DNA of 64,000 nucleotides from Clostridium saccharoperbutylacetonicum N1-4(HMT) (GTDB taxonomy: Bacteria > Bacillota > Clostridia > Clostridiales > Clostridiaceae): positions 2,913,001-2,977,000 of the forward strand of contig NC_020291.1 of assembly GCF_000340885.1 (NCBI RefSeq). The letters run 5' to 3'. Positions 57,037 through 64,000 of this stretch are shown here, in pieces. Numbering within the stretch: position 1 is the stretch's first letter; each line of letters starts with the position of its first letter. The notes beneath the pieces were generated by a model, which was not told the origin of the DNA, searched no databases, and saw nothing but the letters and a program-made list of their open reading frames with translations. Both the position numbers and the translations under genes were made by a program.

Positions 57037-57042
57037 TATAAT
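57037..57042 (+). promoter_or_regulatory. Candidate -10 of the nusB operon promoter
   Basis: TATAAT preceded by TGTG; a TTTAAA at 57015-57020 gives a 16-base spacer but is a poor -35. It lies 53 bases before the nusB start. Confidence 0.45.
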
Positions 57043-57094
57043 TAAAAATATACTTTAGATTATTGATACATATTTAGGAGGAATTATAAAATAT

Positions 57095-57490
57095 ATGAAT
57101 AGAAAATTATCAAGAGAAAAAGCAATGGAGTTATTATTTGGAATCACGTTAAGCAAGGATTCAATTGAAGAAGCAATGGAAGGTTTCACAGAAAATTATG
57201 AAGGAAATATAAAGGATATTGATTTAGACTACATAAAACAAGCTTTAAATGGAGTTGAAACTAATAAAGAAGAAATTGATAAAGTTATAGAAGTTAACTT
57301 ACATAATTGGAAACTAGAAAGAATATCTAAAGTAAATTTAAGTATATTAAGACTTGCAACTTTTGAATTATTACATGATGAAACAGTTCCAAGAAACGTT
57401 GCTATAAATGAAGCATTAGAAATAACTAGAAGATATTCAGATGAAAAAAGTGTATCCTTCATTAATGGAGTGCTTGATAAAATTAAATAA
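57095..57490 (+). CDS. nusB: Transcription antitermination factor NusB
   Basis: 131 residues, ATG after TTAGGAGGAATTATAAAAT. All-helical Nus[26 protein letters not shown] at the N-terminus, [63 protein letters not shown] at the C-terminus, which is the most conserved part. With NusE (S10) it binds boxA RNA and supports rRNA antitermination. First gene of the housekeeping run to nadK. Confidence 0.95.
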   Translation: MNRKLSREKAMELLFGITLSKDSIEEAMEGFTENYEGNIKDIDLDYIKQALNGVETNKEEIDKVIEVNLHNWKLERISKVNLSILRLATFELLHDETVPRNVAINEALEITRRYSDEKSVSFINGVLDKIK

Positions 57491-57561
57491 TAGTGATTTT
57501 CAAATTTTAGCAATAGCTTGAAATAACCAGTAACATAAACTAGAAAGTAGGTAGATTATCA

Positions 57562-58410
57562 ATGGGGCAAATTATTAATGGCAAAGAAGTTGCATTAAAA
57601 ATAAAAGACGAAATAAAAGAATTTGTAGCAGCAAGAAAAGAAAAAAAACTTGCTGCACCTAAAATTGCATCAATATTGGTTGGAAACGATGGGGGATCAA
57701 TTTATTATATGTCTAGCCAGGAGAAAGTAGCTACATCTCTTGGAGTGGAATTTTTAAAAGTAACTTTAAGTGAGTCTTGTAATGCTGAAGAGGTTATAAA
57801 TGAAATACATAAATTAAATGAAGATAATAGTGTTCAAGGTATAATACTTCAATTACCACTTCCAGATAAGTTTGACGAAAAGAAGATTATTAAAGAAATA
57901 TCACCTAACAAAGATATAGACTGTCTTACATTTGAAAGCCAAGGAAAATTATATATGGGTGAGCCAAGATTTTTGCCATGTACACCTAACTCTGTAGTAA
58001 CATTGATTAAAAGCCTGAATATAGATATTACTGGAAAGAATGTTGTAGTTCTTGGAAGAAGTAATATTGTAGGTAAACCAGTAGCACAACTTTTGCTAAA
58101 TGAAAATGCAACTGTTACTATTTGTCATTCAAAAACTAAAAATTTAAAAGAAGTTTGCAAAAGTGCAGATATCTTGGTTGTAGCAATTGGTAAGCCAAAA
58201 TTTATTGATGAAAGCTATGTTAATGAAAATTCAGTAGTAATTGATGTTGGAACTTCTTCTTTTGAAGGAAAAATAACTGGAGATGTGGATTTTGATAAAG
58301 TAATAGATAAGTGTAGCCTTTTGACACCAGTTCCAGGTGGAGTTGGTGCATTAACTACAACTCTATTGATTAAAAATGCATGTGAGGCGTTAAAAGAAAA
58401 TGAATATTAA
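57562..58410 (+). CDS. folD: Methylenetetrahydrofolate dehydrogenase/cyclohydrolase
   Basis: 282 residues, ATG after AAGTAGGTAG. FolD catalyses oxidation of 5,10-methylene-THF to methenyl-THF and its hydrolysis to 10-formyl-THF. Seen here: the catalytic [13 protein letters not shown] (Tyr and Lys), [20 protein letters not shown], the Rossmann [18 protein letters not shown] and the terminal [19 protein letters not shown]. Complete and of standard length. It overlaps xseA by 11 bases. Confidence 0.97.
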   Translation: MGQIINGKEVALKIKDEIKEFVAARKEKKLAAPKIASILVGNDGGSIYYMSSQEKVATSLGVEFLKVTLSESCNAEEVINEIHKLNEDNSVQGIILQLPLPDKFDEKKIIKEISPNKDIDCLTFESQGKLYMGEPRFLPCTPNSVVTLIKSLNIDITGKNVVVLGRSNIVGKPVAQLLLNENATVTICHSKTKNLKEVCKSADILVVAIGKPKFIDESYVNENSVVIDVGTSSFEGKITGDVDFDKVIDKCSLLTPVPGGVGALTTTLLIKNACEALKENEY

Positions 58411-59599
58411 GACGTTAACAGTTTCAGAGGTTACTAATTATATTAAAAGAATGTTAGACAATGATTTCATTTTAAGTAATCTCTCTGTAAAAGGAGAGAT
58501 TTCTAATTTAAAATATCATAGCAGTGGACATATATATTTTTCTCTTAAAGATAATAATGGAAAAATTAATTGTGTTATGTTTAAAAGTAGTGCAATGCTA
58601 CTTAAGTTTGCATTAGAAGAAGGCATGGAAGTTATAATTAAAGGAAGAGCTTCAATTTATCCAGCTACTGGTAGTTTTCAACTATACTGTGAGGAAATAC
58701 GCAAAGAAGGTATAGGTGATCTTTTTGTTAAGTTTGAAAAGCTTAAAGAAAAATTATCTAAAGAAGGCTACTTTGATGAAGCTCATAAAAAAATTCTTCC
58801 TAAATATCCTGAAAGAGTTGGAATAGTGACTTCGTCAACAGGAGCAGCTATCAGGGATATTATTAATGTTGCAACGCGAAGAAGTAATTTAGTTGATTTG
58901 GTTTTATATCCAGCAAAGGTTCAAGGCATAGATGCCTATAAGGAAATAATTGAAGGTATAAAATATTTCAATAAAAAGAACTCTGTTGATATAATAATAG
59001 TTGGCAGAGGTGGTGGATCAATCGAAGAATTATGGAATTTTAACGAAGAAGAGTTAGCTAAAGCAATTTATAATTCAAAAATACCTATAATTTCAGCAGT
59101 TGGTCATGAAATAGATTTTACAATTTGTGATTTTGTAGCAGATGTAAGAGCAGCAACGCCATCTCAGGGAGCTGAAATTGCAGTTCCTTTAAGTAGTGAT
59201 ATAAGAGATAAAATAAGTGATATATCGAATAGAATAGATAAAAAGATAGATAGCAAATTGCAAAGCTGTAAAATTGAATTAAGTGGTGCAGAAAGGCTTT
59301 TGAAGCTGAATTCTCCTATAGCTAAGATATCTAATTCATATTTGGAATTAGATAAATTGCAAGAACGACTAAGATTTGTAATTAAGGCAAAACTTAAGAA
59401 GGAGAAGAGTGCAATAGAAAATTTAAATAACTTGCTATTTGCTCATAATCCTATTAATGTTATATCTAAAGGATATGCTATAATAGAAGATAATGATAAC
59501 AATTTAATAACATCAAAAGAGATGTTAAAGGAAAGTAAAGAAATAAAGATTATTCTTAAAGATGGCGAAACAAAAGGGAATTTTACAACATTAGAATAG
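58400..59599 (+). CDS. xseA: Exodeoxyribonuclease VII large subunit
   Basis: 399 residues, ATG overlapping folD. N-terminal OB fold ([27 protein letters not shown]), catalytic domain with [39 protein letters not shown] and [27 protein letters not shown], then a helical arm ([15 protein letters not shown]) and a C-terminal beta tail ([11 protein letters not shown]). It degrades ssDNA from either end with XseB, which is encoded 11 bases downstream. Confidence 0.96.
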   Translation: MNIKTLTVSEVTNYIKRMLDNDFILSNLSVKGEISNLKYHSSGHIYFSLKDNNGKINCVMFKSSAMLLKFALEEGMEVIIKGRASIYPATGSFQLYCEEIRKEGIGDLFVKFEKLKEKLSKEGYFDEAHKKILPKYPERVGIVTSSTGAAIRDIINVATRRSNLVDLVLYPAKVQGIDAYKEIIEGIKYFNKKNSVDIIIVGRGGGSIEELWNFNEEELAKAIYNSKIPIISAVGHEIDFTICDFVADVRAATPSQGAEIAVPLSSDIRDKISDISNRIDKKIDSKLQSCKIELSGAERLLKLNSPIAKISNSYLELDKLQERLRFVIKAKLKKEKSAIENLNNLLFAHNPINVISKGYAIIEDNDNNLITSKEMLKESKEIKIILKDGETKGNFTTLE

Positions 59600-59610
59600 G
59601 AGTTTAAATC

Positions 59611-59835
59611 ATGGCTAAAAAAGAGAGTTACGAAGAAATGCTAATTAAGCTTCAAGAAATTTTGAATAATTTAGAAAATGATGAGTTGAATCTAGAAGAG
59701 TCTATGAAGTCTTATGAGGAAGGTGTTAAGCTCATAAATAAGATTTATAAAGTACTAGATTCATATGAGGCTAAAATTTCTATAATTAAAGAGGAAAAAG
59801 AAGTGGAGTTTAATGATGGAGATGGAGATAAATAA
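59611..59835 (+). CDS. xseB: Exodeoxyribonuclease VII small subunit
   Basis: 74 residues, ATG after TAGGAGTTTAAATC. Two-helix protein with the family core [37 protein letters not shown]. Several copies bind each XseA. Its 3' end overlaps the next gene by 23 bases. Confidence 0.94.
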   Translation: MAKKESYEEMLIKLQEILNNLENDELNLEESMKSYEEGVKLINKIYKVLDSYEAKISIIKEEKEVEFNDGDGDK

Positions 59836-60691
59836 TCTAAAGCAAGATATCGATAGTTATTTAAAAGATTACTTTATAAATAAAGGTACATACAATAAAG
59901 TTATATATGATTCGTGCAGCTATAGTTTAAATATAGGAGGAAAACGAATAAGACCTATATTGTTAGCTTTAACTTATTATATATACAAAGAAAATTATAA
60001 TAAAGTTATTCCAATGGCAGCTGCAATTGAGATGATACATACTTATTCATTGATTCATGATGATTTACCATGTATGGATGATGATGATTTACGAAGGGGT
60101 CAACCTACAAATCATATAAAATTTCAAGAAAATATTGCAGTACTTGCAGGTGATGCATTATTAAATGAAGCTATGATAATTATGATGAAATTTGCTTTGG
60201 AAAATAAAGAAAATTCATTATTAGCAGCCCATGAAATAGCTGCTGCTGCTGGAGCAGAAGGTATGATAGGTGGTCAGGTTGTTGATATTGTTTCAGAAGG
60301 AAAAGAAATTTCTAAAGATGAGTTAGAATATATGCATGCAAAAAAAACAGGTGCTCTCATTAAAGCATCAATAGTTGCAGGCGCTATTTTAGCAGATGCA
60401 CCAAAAGATGACTTGGAAATGTTTGAAAAGTATGGAGAGAAGCTTGGTTTAGTATTTCAAATAAAAGATGATATTTTAGACGTTGTTGGTGATAAGAATA
60501 AGCTAGGAAAAAATACACATGCAGATGAAGAGCATAATAAAACCAATTTTATATCAGTTTTTGGATTAGAAAAGTGTATTGATTTATGTGAATCATTAAC
60601 TGAAGAATGTATAACAATTCTTAATAATTTAAGTGTTAATGCTGAATACTTAGTAAATTTAACGTATAATCTTTTAAATAGAGAAAATTAA
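59813..60691 (+). CDS. ispA: Short-chain polyprenyl diphosphate synthase
   Basis: 292 residues; ATGs at 59813, 59816 and 59822 are possible, and GTGGAG at 59803-59808 favours 59816. It has both aspartate-rich motifs: [15 protein letters not shown] (FARM) and [10 protein letters not shown] (SARM), plus [10 protein letters not shown] and the [11 protein letters not shown] helix. It condenses IPP with DMAPP/GPP, probably to farnesyl diphosphate for undecaprenol and other lipids. It sits before dxs, so precursor synthesis and chain extension are coordinated. Confidence 0.93.
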   Translation: MMEMEINNLKQDIDSYLKDYFINKGTYNKVIYDSCSYSLNIGGKRIRPILLALTYYIYKENYNKVIPMAAAIEMIHTYSLIHDDLPCMDDDDLRRGQPTNHIKFQENIAVLAGDALLNEAMIIMMKFALENKENSLLAAHEIAAAAGAEGMIGGQVVDIVSEGKEISKDELEYMHAKKTGALIKASIVAGAILADAPKDDLEMFEKYGEKLGLVFQIKDDILDVVGDKNKLGKNTHADEEHNKTNFISVFGLEKCIDLCESLTEECITILNNLSVNAEYLVNLTYNLLNREN

Positions 60692-60708
60692 CAAAGGGAA
60701 TGAGTGTA

Positions 60709-62565
60709 ATGAAATTATTGAATAAATTAAACTTCCCAGAAGATTTAAAAAAACTTAATGATGATGATTATAATATACTAAGTGATGAAATCAGGGGATT
60801 TTTAATAGATAGTGTTTCCAAAACTGGAGGACATTTGGCATCTAATTTAGGTGTTGTAGAGCTTACTTTAAGTTTGTTCAAAGTATTTAACTTTGATAAT
60901 GATAAAATAGTGTGGGACGTTGGACATCAAAGTTATGTATATAAGATTTTGACTGGTAGAAAAGATAAGTTTGAAAAACTTAGACAATATAATGGTATGA
61001 GCGGCTTTCCAAAGAGAAATGAAAGTAAATACGATTCTTTTGATACTGGACATAGTAGTACTTCAATATCTGCAGCACTTGGAATTGCAAGAGCAAGAGA
61101 TTTAAAGAAAGAAAAATATAATGTGATTTCTGTAATAGGAGATGGAGCTTTAACTGGTGGAATGTCAATTGAAGCGCTCAATGATGTTGGATTTAGAAAG
61201 ACAAAGATGATTATTATATTAAATGATAATCAAATGTCCATATCAAAAAATGTTGGAGGATTGTCTAGGTATTTAAATAAGCTTAGAATAGATCCAAGTT
61301 ATAATAAATTGAAAACAGGTATACATGCATCGTTAGATACTTCAAATTTAGGAAAAAATATAGCAGGAAAGATATCAAAAGTTAAAGATAGCATTAAACA
61401 GCTGGTGGTTCCTTCTATGTTTTTTGAAAATATTGGAGTAAAATACATTGGCCCAATTGATGGTCATGATATTGCTTCTATGACAGAGGTGTTATTAAAA
61501 GCTAAAGAAATTAATGAACCAGTTATAATTCATGTTTTGACTCAAAAAGGAAGGGGATATACTCTAGCAGAAGAAAGTCCAAGTAAATATCATGCTATAG
61601 CTCCTTTTGATCTTGAAAGTGGAGAACTAAATGTTTCACCTAAAAATAATTATTCAAAAGCATTTGGGAAGGCATTAGTAAATTTAGGAGCTAAAGATGA
61701 CCGAATAGTAGCAATAACTGCAGCTATGCCAGAAGGAACTGGACTTAAATGTTTTTCAGAGAAATACAAAGAAAGATTTTTTGATGTAGGAATTGCAGAA
61801 GAGCATGCAGTTACCTTGGCAGCTGGGATGGCGAGTAATGGACTAAAACCTGTATTTGCAGTATATTCGACTTTTTTACAAAGGGCATTTGATCAAATTT
61901 TACATGATGTTTGTATTCAAAATCTCCCTGTGGTATTTGCAATAGATAGAGCTGGAATAGTTGGAGAGGATGGAGAAACCCATCAAGGAATTAACGATTT
62001 ATCATACTTATCCATGATTCCTAATATACATATAGTTGCGCCAAAGTGTTTAGAAGAAGTTGAAGTTTTATTGGAATGGGCTTTAAAGAAAAATGCTCCA
62101 GTTGCTATTAGATATCCTAAAGGTGGAAATATTATTAATAATCTTTCTCCAATAAAGGAAGTTGAAGAAGGTAAATGGGAAATAATAAACAATGGTTCTA
62201 AAGTATGTATAATTGCAACAGGTAAGATGGTTCAACATGCTATGATTGCAAAAGATATACTTTATGAAAAAGGAATCAATCCAATGGTAATAAATGCAAC
62301 CTTTATCAAACCAATTGACAAAGATTTACTAGAAAATATTAAAAAAGAAGGATATAATATTCTAACTATAGAAGATAATATTTTAAAGGGTGGATTAGGG
62401 TCTGCTATTAAAGATTATTTAATTGGAACAGATTATAAAGGTAAGATTAAATCACTTGGATACAATGATGAATTTGTTTCACAAGGCAGTGTAGAAATAT
62501 TATATAAAGCATATGGATTAGATTGCGATAACATAAGTAAGGTTGTTATACAGCTTTATGATTAA
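60709..62565 (+). CDS. dxs: 1-deoxy-D-xylulose-5-phosphate synthase
   Basis: 618 residues from ATG 60709; AAAGGGA at 60693-60699 leaves a 9-base spacing to it and none to the ATG at 60700. Thiamine-dependent enzyme joining pyruvate and glyceraldehyde 3-phosphate, first step of the MEP isoprenoid pathway. Motifs: [35 protein letters not shown] with the ThDP motif, [21 protein letters not shown] with the catalytic Glu, and [14 protein letters not shown]. Full length. Confidence 0.96.
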   Translation: MKLLNKLNFPEDLKKLNDDDYNILSDEIRGFLIDSVSKTGGHLASNLGVVELTLSLFKVFNFDNDKIVWDVGHQSYVYKILTGRKDKFEKLRQYNGMSGFPKRNESKYDSFDTGHSSTSISAALGIARARDLKKEKYNVISVIGDGALTGGMSIEALNDVGFRKTKMIIILNDNQMSISKNVGGLSRYLNKLRIDPSYNKLKTGIHASLDTSNLGKNIAGKISKVKDSIKQLVVPSMFFENIGVKYIGPIDGHDIASMTEVLLKAKEINEPVIIHVLTQKGRGYTLAEESPSKYHAIAPFDLESGELNVSPKNNYSKAFGKALVNLGAKDDRIVAITAAMPEGTGLKCFSEKYKERFFDVGIAEEHAVTLAAGMASNGLKPVFAVYSTFLQRAFDQILHDVCIQNLPVVFAIDRAGIVGEDGETHQGINDLSYLSMIPNIHIVAPKCLEEVEVLLEWALKKNAPVAIRYPKGGNIINNLSPIKEVEEGKWEIINNGSKVCIIATGKMVQHAMIAKDILYEKGINPMVINATFIKPIDKDLLENIKKEGYNILTIEDNILKGGLGSAIKDYLIGTDYKGKIKSLGYNDEFVSQGSVEILYKAYGLDCDNISKVVIQLYD

Positions 62566-62577
62566 AAGGAGATACAC

Positions 62578-63387
62578 ATGGCAGAAAAAAAAGAAAGACT
62601 TGATTTACTTTTAGTTGAAAAGGGCATAATTACTTCAAGAGAGCGAGCAAAAGCATGCATCATGGAAGGAAAGGTCTATGTTGATGGACAAAAAGTAGAT
62701 AAGGCAGGAGAAAAAGTGAGTTTTGCTGCTAATATAGAATATAGAGGAGAAACTTTAAAATATGTTAGCAGGGGTGGACTTAAATTAGAGAAAGCAATGA
62801 ATACTTATGAGCTCTCATTAGAAGATAAAGTTTGTATGGATATTGGAGCCTCTACTGGCGGTTTTACTGATTGTATGCTTCAAAATGGAGCGAAAAAAGT
62901 TTTTTCAGTTGATGTTGGATATGGACAGTTTGCTTGGAAGCTTAGAACAGACGAACGTGTAGTTTGTATGGAAAGAACTAATATAAGATATGTTACCCTA
63001 GAAGATATAGGAGAACCTTTAGATTTTGCTTCAATTGATGTATCTTTTATATCACTAAAGAAAATAATGCCAGCAACTTTAGGCCTTTTAAAAGATACTG
63101 GTGAAGTTGTTGCTCTTATAAAACCACAGTTTGAAGCTGGACGTGAAAAAGTTGGTAAAAAAGGTGTTGTAAGAGAGGCAAGTACTCATAAAGAAGTAGT
63201 TCATAATATTGTTGATTTTCTTTTGGAACAAAACCTTAATATACTAGGAGTAGGATATTCTCCAATTAAGGGACCGGAAGGAAATATAGAATATTTAGTT
63301 TATTTTACAAAGGATCAAAAGAAAGAAAGTAATTTTAAAAAAGAAGATATAGATACAGTAGTTGAAGCATCACATGTAGAAATTTAA
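62578..63387 (+). CDS. tlyA: TlyA-family RNA 2'-O-methyltransferase
   Basis: 269 residues, ATG after AAAAGGAGATACAC. N-terminal S4 RNA-binding domain (RLDLLLVEKGIITSRERAKACIMEGKVYVDGQKV) and a Rossmann methyltransferase: VCMDIGASTGGFTDCMLQNGA, VFSVDVGYGQFAWKLR, DFASIDVSFISLKKI, VALIKPQFEAGREKVGKKGVVR. The family methylates rRNA 2'-hydroxyls; older annotations call it haemolysin, which is misleading. It lies between dxs and nadK as in other clostridia. Confidence 0.92.
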   Translation: MAEKKERLDLLLVEKGIITSRERAKACIMEGKVYVDGQKVDKAGEKVSFAANIEYRGETLKYVSRGGLKLEKAMNTYELSLEDKVCMDIGASTGGFTDCMLQNGAKKVFSVDVGYGQFAWKLRTDERVVCMERTNIRYVTLEDIGEPLDFASIDVSFISLKKIMPATLGLLKDTGEVVALIKPQFEAGREKVGKKGVVREASTHKEVVHNIVDFLLEQNLNILGVGYSPIKGPEGNIEYLVYFTKDQKKESNFKKEDIDTVVEASHVEI

Positions 63388-63404
63388 CTTCTTTTGGAGG
63401 GGCT

Positions 63405-64000
63405 ATGAATAATATTGGAATTGCTATTAATCCATCAAAGGATAAAGACGATAAAATATTAAAAAGAGTTGTTAATAAATTTAAAAATAAATTTAATTTA
63501 AATGATATTTCGGTTTTTAATTCATTTGATATAGGTGAACAAAATTTAGAGGATATTGATTTACTTGTGGTATTAGGTGGGGACGGAACTTTATTAGGAA
63601 TAGCACGCTCCCTAAATGAAACTTTTCATGGACCAATTTTAGGCATAAATATAGGTAATTTAGGATTTTTATCAAGTGTTGAAATATCAAACATTGATTT
63701 TGCTTTAAACAAGCTTTATGAAGGTAAATACAATGTTGTAGATAGAATGATGTTAAATTGTATAGTCGAAGATGAAAATACAAAAGAAGAAGTTACAGCT
63801 TTGAATGATATAGTTCTTGCAAGAGGAACCTTATCAAGAATGGTCAAATTCACAATATTTGTTGATGGCAAAATATATACGACTTTTAAAGGTGATGGAC
63901 TCATTGTAGCTACACCTACAGGTTCTACAGCGTATTCTTTTTCGGCTGGAGGTCCATTTATATCTCCAGAGTTAGAGCTTATTACTATAACACCTATATG
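63405..64000 (+). CDS. nadK: NAD kinase (partial, cut by window edge)
   Basis: About 198 codons present, the 3' end lies beyond the window. ATG after TTTTGGAGGGGCT. It has the NAD kinase hallmark LVVLGGDGTLLGIARSL with the GGDG motif, then GINIGNLGFLSSVE and, further on, FKGDGLIVATPTGSTAYSFSAGGP, the NAD-binding second motif. It phosphorylates NAD to NADP. It continues the housekeeping operon, probably ahead of argR and recN as in related genomes (not seen here). Confidence 0.94.
   Translation, partial: MNNIGIAINPSKDKDDKILKRVVNKFKNKFNLNDISVFNSFDIGEQNLEDIDLLVVLGGDGTLLGIARSLNETFHGPILGINIGNLGFLSSVEISNIDFALNKLYEGKYNVVDRMMLNCIVEDENTKEEVTALNDIVLARGTLSRMVKFTIFVDGKIYTTFKGDGLIVATPTGSTAYSFSAGGPFISPELELITITPI

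Noticed and set aside
62578..63387. Haemolysin function for the TlyA-family gene
   Set aside because: S4 plus Rossmann methyltransferase motifs and housekeeping context indicate an rRNA methyltransferase.
1..64000. tRNA, rRNA, CRISPR arrays, insertion sequences
   Set aside because: No cloverleaf, rRNA segment, regularly spaced repeat-spacer array or transposase gene was recognised on either strand.

Overview
The window is low-GC Firmicutes DNA with strong AGGAGG-type ribosome sites and many TTG/GTG starts. It looks like a solventogenic-type Clostridium: the right quarter carries the clostridial order efp, CD1247-like gene, spoIIIAA-AH, asp23-like, nusB, folD, xseA, xseB, polyprenyl synthase, dxs, tlyA, nadK. 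A short sequence near 48.3-48.5 kb resembles what I remember as a C. beijerinckii repeat, so that species group is a guess, not a determination.

Positions 1 to about 46.6 kb are most of a temperate contractile-tailed prophage transcribed rightward; its left end (integrase, repressor, attL) lies outside the window. The early block (1-7.3 kb) holds recombination and replication genes: Erf annealing protein, HD protein, SSB, ERCC4 nuclease, MazG-like protein, CHC2 primase-helicase. From 7.3 to 11.1 kb there are small accessory genes in repeated regulatory cassettes, a YopX protein, an XRE regulator and a tyrosine recombinase. From 11.1 to 13.4 kb large noncoding regions surround a late-type regulator and the small terminase; one holds eight TGTNACA palindromes beside an AT-rich tract. 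A homing-type HNH gene and a DUF4062 gene with its own terminator separate the small and large terminase genes. The head module (15.0-23.5 kb) has an SPP1-type portal, a MuF protein with a decayed toxin tail and a surviving downstream immunity-like gene, a DUF4355-like scaffold and a P22-type coat protein. The tail (23.6-35.2 kb) is of PBSX/Xkd type: sheath, tube, frameshifted chaperone, tape measure, LysM baseplate protein, a split hub with peptidoglycan hydrolases, J-type baseplate proteins and fibre.

The right end of the prophage (35.2-46.6 kb) contains two duplicated secreted Ig-like proteins behind a LexA-type box, the lysis genes (XhlA-like, LLH-holin-like, GH25 lysozyme), and a series of lysogen-expressed-looking genes: a membrane protein with a wall-binding tail, small secreted proteins, an unrecognised reverse-strand protein with a weak Cry-toxin-like helical pattern, and an XRE-TPR (RRNPP-type) regulator followed by a 54-residue exported peptide. 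In a circularised phage this quorum-sensing-like pair would sit next to the integrase/lysogeny region, much as arbitrium does.

At about 46.6-46.7 kb phage DNA gives way to host type IV pilus/competence-type genes. The first is a pseudopilin lacking its N-terminal half, so the phage probably integrated inside this gene. It is followed by three further prepilin-like proteins and PilM/N/O-like genes, then efp, the complete spoIIIA engulfment-channel operon and a housekeeping run for transcription antitermination, folate, exonuclease VII, isoprenoid precursors and NAD kinase, cut by the window edge.
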